DNA of 64,000 bases from an uncultured Nocardioides sp. (GTDB taxonomy: Bacteria > Actinomycetota > Actinomycetes > Propionibacteriales > Nocardioidaceae). A program made the position numbers and the translations under genes. Below are positions 61,865 through 64,000 of this stretch, in pieces; position 1 is the stretch's first letter; each line of letters opens with the position of its first letter. The DNA lies in the NCBI RefSeq assembly GCF_947489365.1, contig NZ_CANLDB010000002.1, forward strand, positions 248,001 to 312,000, read 5' to 3'. The notes below the pieces were generated by a model. It was given only the letters and a program-made list of their open reading frames with translations, was not told the origin of the DNA and searched no databases.

Positions 61865-62227
61865 GTGGGACACGGTGGGGACGACGTCGCGGTGCGGTTG
61901 GACGCCGCCACGGCGGCCTCGGTGGCCTCGACGCTGCAAGCGCTAGCGACGCCCAGCCGGCTGCGGATCCTGGCCGCCCTGCGCGAGGGACCGATGAGCG
62001 TCGGCGAGATCGTGACCGCCGTCGACCTCGAGCAGTCCGCGGTGTCCCACCAGCTCCGTCTGCTACGGACGATGGGGCTGGTCGAGTCGGAGCGCCAGGG
62101 CCGGCACGTCGTCTACTCGCTGTTCGACGACCACCTGTCGGCGCTCATCGAGCAGGCCGTGCACCACGCCGAGCACCTGCGCGTCGGCATCTCCGACCGC
62201 GCACGGGGTGACTCACCCGACAGGTGA
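61865..62227 (+). CDS. ArsR/SmtB metal sensor, NmtR-like, 120 aa
   Basis: A winged-helix repressor: LATPSRLRILAALREGPMSV and DLEQSAVSHQLRLLRTMGLV. The C-terminal helix carries DDHLSALIEQAVHHAEH, whose Asp, His, His and His spacing (0, 2, 13, 16) equals the alpha-5 nickel/cobalt site of M. tuberculosis NmtR. In that species NmtR controls a P1B-4 ATPase, and here the same type of ATPase is divergent across a shared operator. Cobalt or nickel release of repression is therefore the natural inference. Confidence 0.92.
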   Translation: MGHGGDDVAVRLDAATAASVASTLQALATPSRLRILAALREGPMSVGEIVTAVDLEQSAVSHQLRLLRTMGLVESERQGRHVVYSLFDDHLSALIEQAVHHAEHLRVGISDRARGDSPDR

Positions 62228-62242
62228 CGTCCGTCTCGGGTC

Positions 62243-62248
62243 TAGGGT
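62243..62248 (+). promoter_or_regulatory. leaderless -10 box TAGGGT (amino-acid ABC operon)
   Basis: TAGGGT, 8 bases before the ATG at 62257. Confidence 0.55.
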
Positions 62249-62256
62249 GCTCCGTC

Positions 62257-63060
62257 ATGACGTGCTCCCGCCTCCGCCTGCCCGGCGCGGCCCTCGCCGC
62301 CACCGTCCTCGTCACCGGTCTCGCCGGCTGCGCGACCGAGACCACGACCACCGAGTCCGGTGTCGAGCTGGTCTCCGACGGCGAGCTGACCGTGTGCACG
62401 CACCTGCCGTACAAGCCCTTCGAGTTCGAGCAGGGCGGCGAGGTCGTCGGCTTCGACATCGCGATGATGGACCTCGTCGCCGAGACCCAGGACCTCGAGA
62501 CGACGATCGTCAACACCGGGTTCGAGGGCATCCAGTCCGGTCAGTCCCTCAACAACGGCGACTGCGACGTCGCGGCGGCCGGCATGACCATCACCGACGA
62601 GCGCGCCCGCGTCCTCGACTTCTCCGACCCGTACTTCGACGCCACCCAGGCGCTCATGGTGCCCGCGGACTCCGACGCCACCTCGCTGGAGGACCTGTCC
62701 GGCGGCGTGCTCGCCGTCCAGCAGGGCACGACCGGGGAGATCTACGCCAACGAGAACGCGCCCGACGACGTCGAGCTGCGGGTCTTCGAGGACCTGGGCC
62801 TGCTGACCACCGCGGTCGCCACCGGCCAGGTCGACGCCGGCATCAACGACAACGGCGTGCTCTACGACTTCGCCAACACCAACGACGACGTCGAGGTCGT
62901 CGCCGAGTTCGACACCGGTGAGCAGTACGGCTTCGCGGTCCGCAAGGACGGCAACCCCGAGCTCCTCGACGCCATCAACACGGTCATCTCCGACTCCCAG
63001 GAGGACGGCACCTACGACGAGGTGTACGCCGAGTGGTTCGGCGACGCCCCCGCCGGCTGA
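62257..63060 (+). CDS. polar amino-acid ABC transporter substrate-binding lipoprotein, 267 aa
   Basis: Lipobox LVTGLAGC with the Cys near residue 23. The mature part is the cluster-3 solute-binding fold (SBP_bac_3): LTVCTHLPYKPFEF and GFDIAMMDLVAE at the start and ADGMTITDERARVLDFSDPYF in the middle (written as in the sequence: AAGMTITDERARVLDFSDPY). It binds a polar amino acid outside the cell; which one is unknown. First gene of an operon with the permease and ATPase. Confidence 0.92.
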   Translation: MTCSRLRLPGAALAATVLVTGLAGCATETTTTESGVELVSDGELTVCTHLPYKPFEFEQGGEVVGFDIAMMDLVAETQDLETTIVNTGFEGIQSGQSLNNGDCDVAAAGMTITDERARVLDFSDPYFDATQALMVPADSDATSLEDLSGGVLAVQQGTTGEIYANENAPDDVELRVFEDLGLLTTAVATGQVDAGINDNGVLYDFANTNDDVEVVAEFDTGEQYGFAVRKDGNPELLDAINTVISDSQEDGTYDEVYAEWFGDAPAG

Positions 63061-63073
63061 CCGGGTCGACGTC

Positions 63074-63868
63074 GTGGCGACGAGCCCGCGCAAGCGCGCC
63101 CAGAGGAACCGCCTGATCCAGTACGCCGTCCTGGCGATCGTCGTCCTGGCGTTCGCCGTCACCGCGGACTGGGCGAAGCTGGGCGAGACCTTCTTCAACC
63201 TCGAGATCGCGGCGGGGATGTTCCCCGACGTGCTCGTGGTCGCGTTGAAGAACACCGTCATCTACACGGCCTGCGCGTTCGCGTTCGGCCTCGTCCTGGG
63301 TCTCGTCCTGGCGCTCATGCGGCTGTCGCCGGTGGCGCCGTACCGGTGGATCGCGACGGGCATCATCGAGTTCTTCCGCGGGGTGCCCGCACTGGTGGTG
63401 TTCATCGCCTTCCAGTACGGGCTCCCGGTCGCCTTCCCCGGCCGCCAGATCCCCGGGGGCACGCTCGGCGTCGTCACCATCGCCCTCGGCCTGGTCGGGG
63501 CGGCGTACATGGCCGAGACCATCCGGGCCGGCATCCAGGCGGTGCCGAAGGGCCAGGCCGAGGCGGCGCGCTCGCTGGGCATGTCGTCGAGCCGGGCCAT
63601 GATCTCCGTGGTCATCCCGCAGGCGTTCCGGATCGTCCTCCCGCCGCTGACCAACGAGCTGATCCTGCTGACGAAGGACTCCTCGCTGGTCTACGTCCTC
63701 GGCCTGTCGCTGGCCACCTACGAGCTGACGTCGTTCGGTCGTCAGGGGCTCAACACCGAGAACAACCTGACCCCGCTGGTCGTGGTCGCGCTCTGCTACC
63801 TGCTGATCACCGTCCCGCTCAGCATCCTGGTGCGCCAGATGGAGCGTCGAGCCGAGAGGGCCCGCTGA
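63074..63868 (+). CDS. amino-acid ABC transporter permease, 264 aa
   Basis: A HisM/GlnP-type permease with a cytoplasmic basic N-terminus and five or six helices. The coupling EAA loop is [20 protein letters not shown], then [19 protein letters not shown] at 63074 opens the basic N-terminus; it lies 13 bases after the binding-protein stop and no better start is available. Its TGA overlaps the ATG of the ATPase gene (TGATG). Confidence 0.9.
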   Translation: MATSPRKRAQRNRLIQYAVLAIVVLAFAVTADWAKLGETFFNLEIAAGMFPDVLVVALKNTVIYTACAFAFGLVLGLVLALMRLSPVAPYRWIATGIIEFFRGVPALVVFIAFQYGLPVAFPGRQIPGGTLGVVTIALGLVGAAYMAETIRAGIQAVPKGQAEAARSLGMSSSRAMISVVIPQAFRIVLPPLTNELILLTKDSSLVYVLGLSLATYELTSFGRQGLNTENNLTPLVVVALCYLLITVPLSILVRQMERRAERAR

Positions 63869-64000
63869 TGAGCACCCCCGCCATCCGCATGGAGGACGTC
63901 CACAAGTACTTCGGCGACAACAAGGTCCTCACGGGCATCGACCTCGAGGTCGCCGAGGGCAAGGTCGTCTGCGTCATCGGGCCCTCGGGCTCCGGCAAGT
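63868..64000 (+). CDS. amino-acid ABC transporter ATPase, N-terminal part
   Basis: Only 44 codons are in the window. It begins [20 protein letters not shown] and reaches Walker A as GPSGSGKS. The start ATG overlaps the permease stop. With the two genes before it this completes a binding-protein-dependent uptake system for a polar amino acid. The 3' end is outside the window. Confidence 0.92.
   Translation, partial: MSTPAIRMEDVHKYFGDNKVLTGIDLEVAEGKVVCVIGPSGSGK

Overview
The window is a dense, very GC-rich (around 70% or more by eye) actinobacterial chromosome segment. GTG and TTG starts, 4-base ATGA/GTGA gene overlaps, TANNNT -10 boxes placed directly before start codons, and a gene order matching the Mycobacterium tuberculosis Rv1330c-Rv1341 block all fit the order Propionibacteriales, most likely Nocardioides or a close relative. 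The genus is an inference. I see no phage, plasmid, IS element or CRISPR array; the content is mostly housekeeping and transport genes.

Layout. 1-4.4 kb: a pair of dynamin-like GTPases divergent from an Xaa-Pro aminopeptidase. 4.4-9.8 kb: a nested palindrome, tRNA-Arg, an NAD-dependent epimerase divergent from a TetR regulator with matching operators, and a Tat-exported propeller-amidohydrolase. 9.8-12.9 kb: a PhoB-like two-component system divergent from two small exported proteins, with paired response-regulator boxes between them. 13-16.7 kb: a DUF4126 membrane protein and a stand-alone TadE/TadG pair. 16.7-21.4 kb: gnd, a DsbA-like thioredoxin, orn, tRNA-His. 21.4-28.2 kb: an FAD oxidoreductase, tRNA-Lys, a GH15 hydrolase overlapping zwf, DUF427. 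28.2-29.2 kb: a GIY-YIG nuclease gene embedded in REP-like inverted doublets. 29.3-36.3 kb: a secreted M14 carboxypeptidase, GroES-like and DUF3618 proteins, a CbiMNQO-type metal ECF transporter, peroxiredoxin, tRNA-Leu.

36.3-57.3 kb is the M. tuberculosis-like block: rdgB-rph, MBL phosphodiesterase-murI, cysM-cysO-mec, DUF2017-clpS and divergent pncB. It is interrupted by lineage-specific insertions: an ABC transporter with a DesK/NarL two-component system and two paralogous membrane proteins; a segment with a phosphodiesterase-like enzyme, a DUF222/HNH nuclease beside a second REP-like cluster, prs and a DUF3152 zincin; and single insertions of an NYN protein, a lipoprotein and a Nudix hydrolase. 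57.3-64 kb: a small secreted protein behind a Pho-box-like array, a MOSC protein, an MFS transporter, a P1B-4 metal ATPase divergent from an NmtR-like ArsR sensor, and a polar amino-acid ABC transporter cut by the window end.

How the genes work together: gnd and zwf give the oxidative pentose-phosphate route; mec-cysO-cysM form the sulfur-carrier route to cysteine; rdgB and rph are coupled housekeeping genes; CbiMNQO import and the NmtR/P1B-4 pair export point to managed cobalt or nickel levels. The best candidates for something undescribed are the REP-like doublets sitting beside two different nuclease genes, a pair of hairpins whose loop is conserved while their stems covary, and the two-component module with paired tandem operators. 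All starts and functions are read by eye, and no database search was run.
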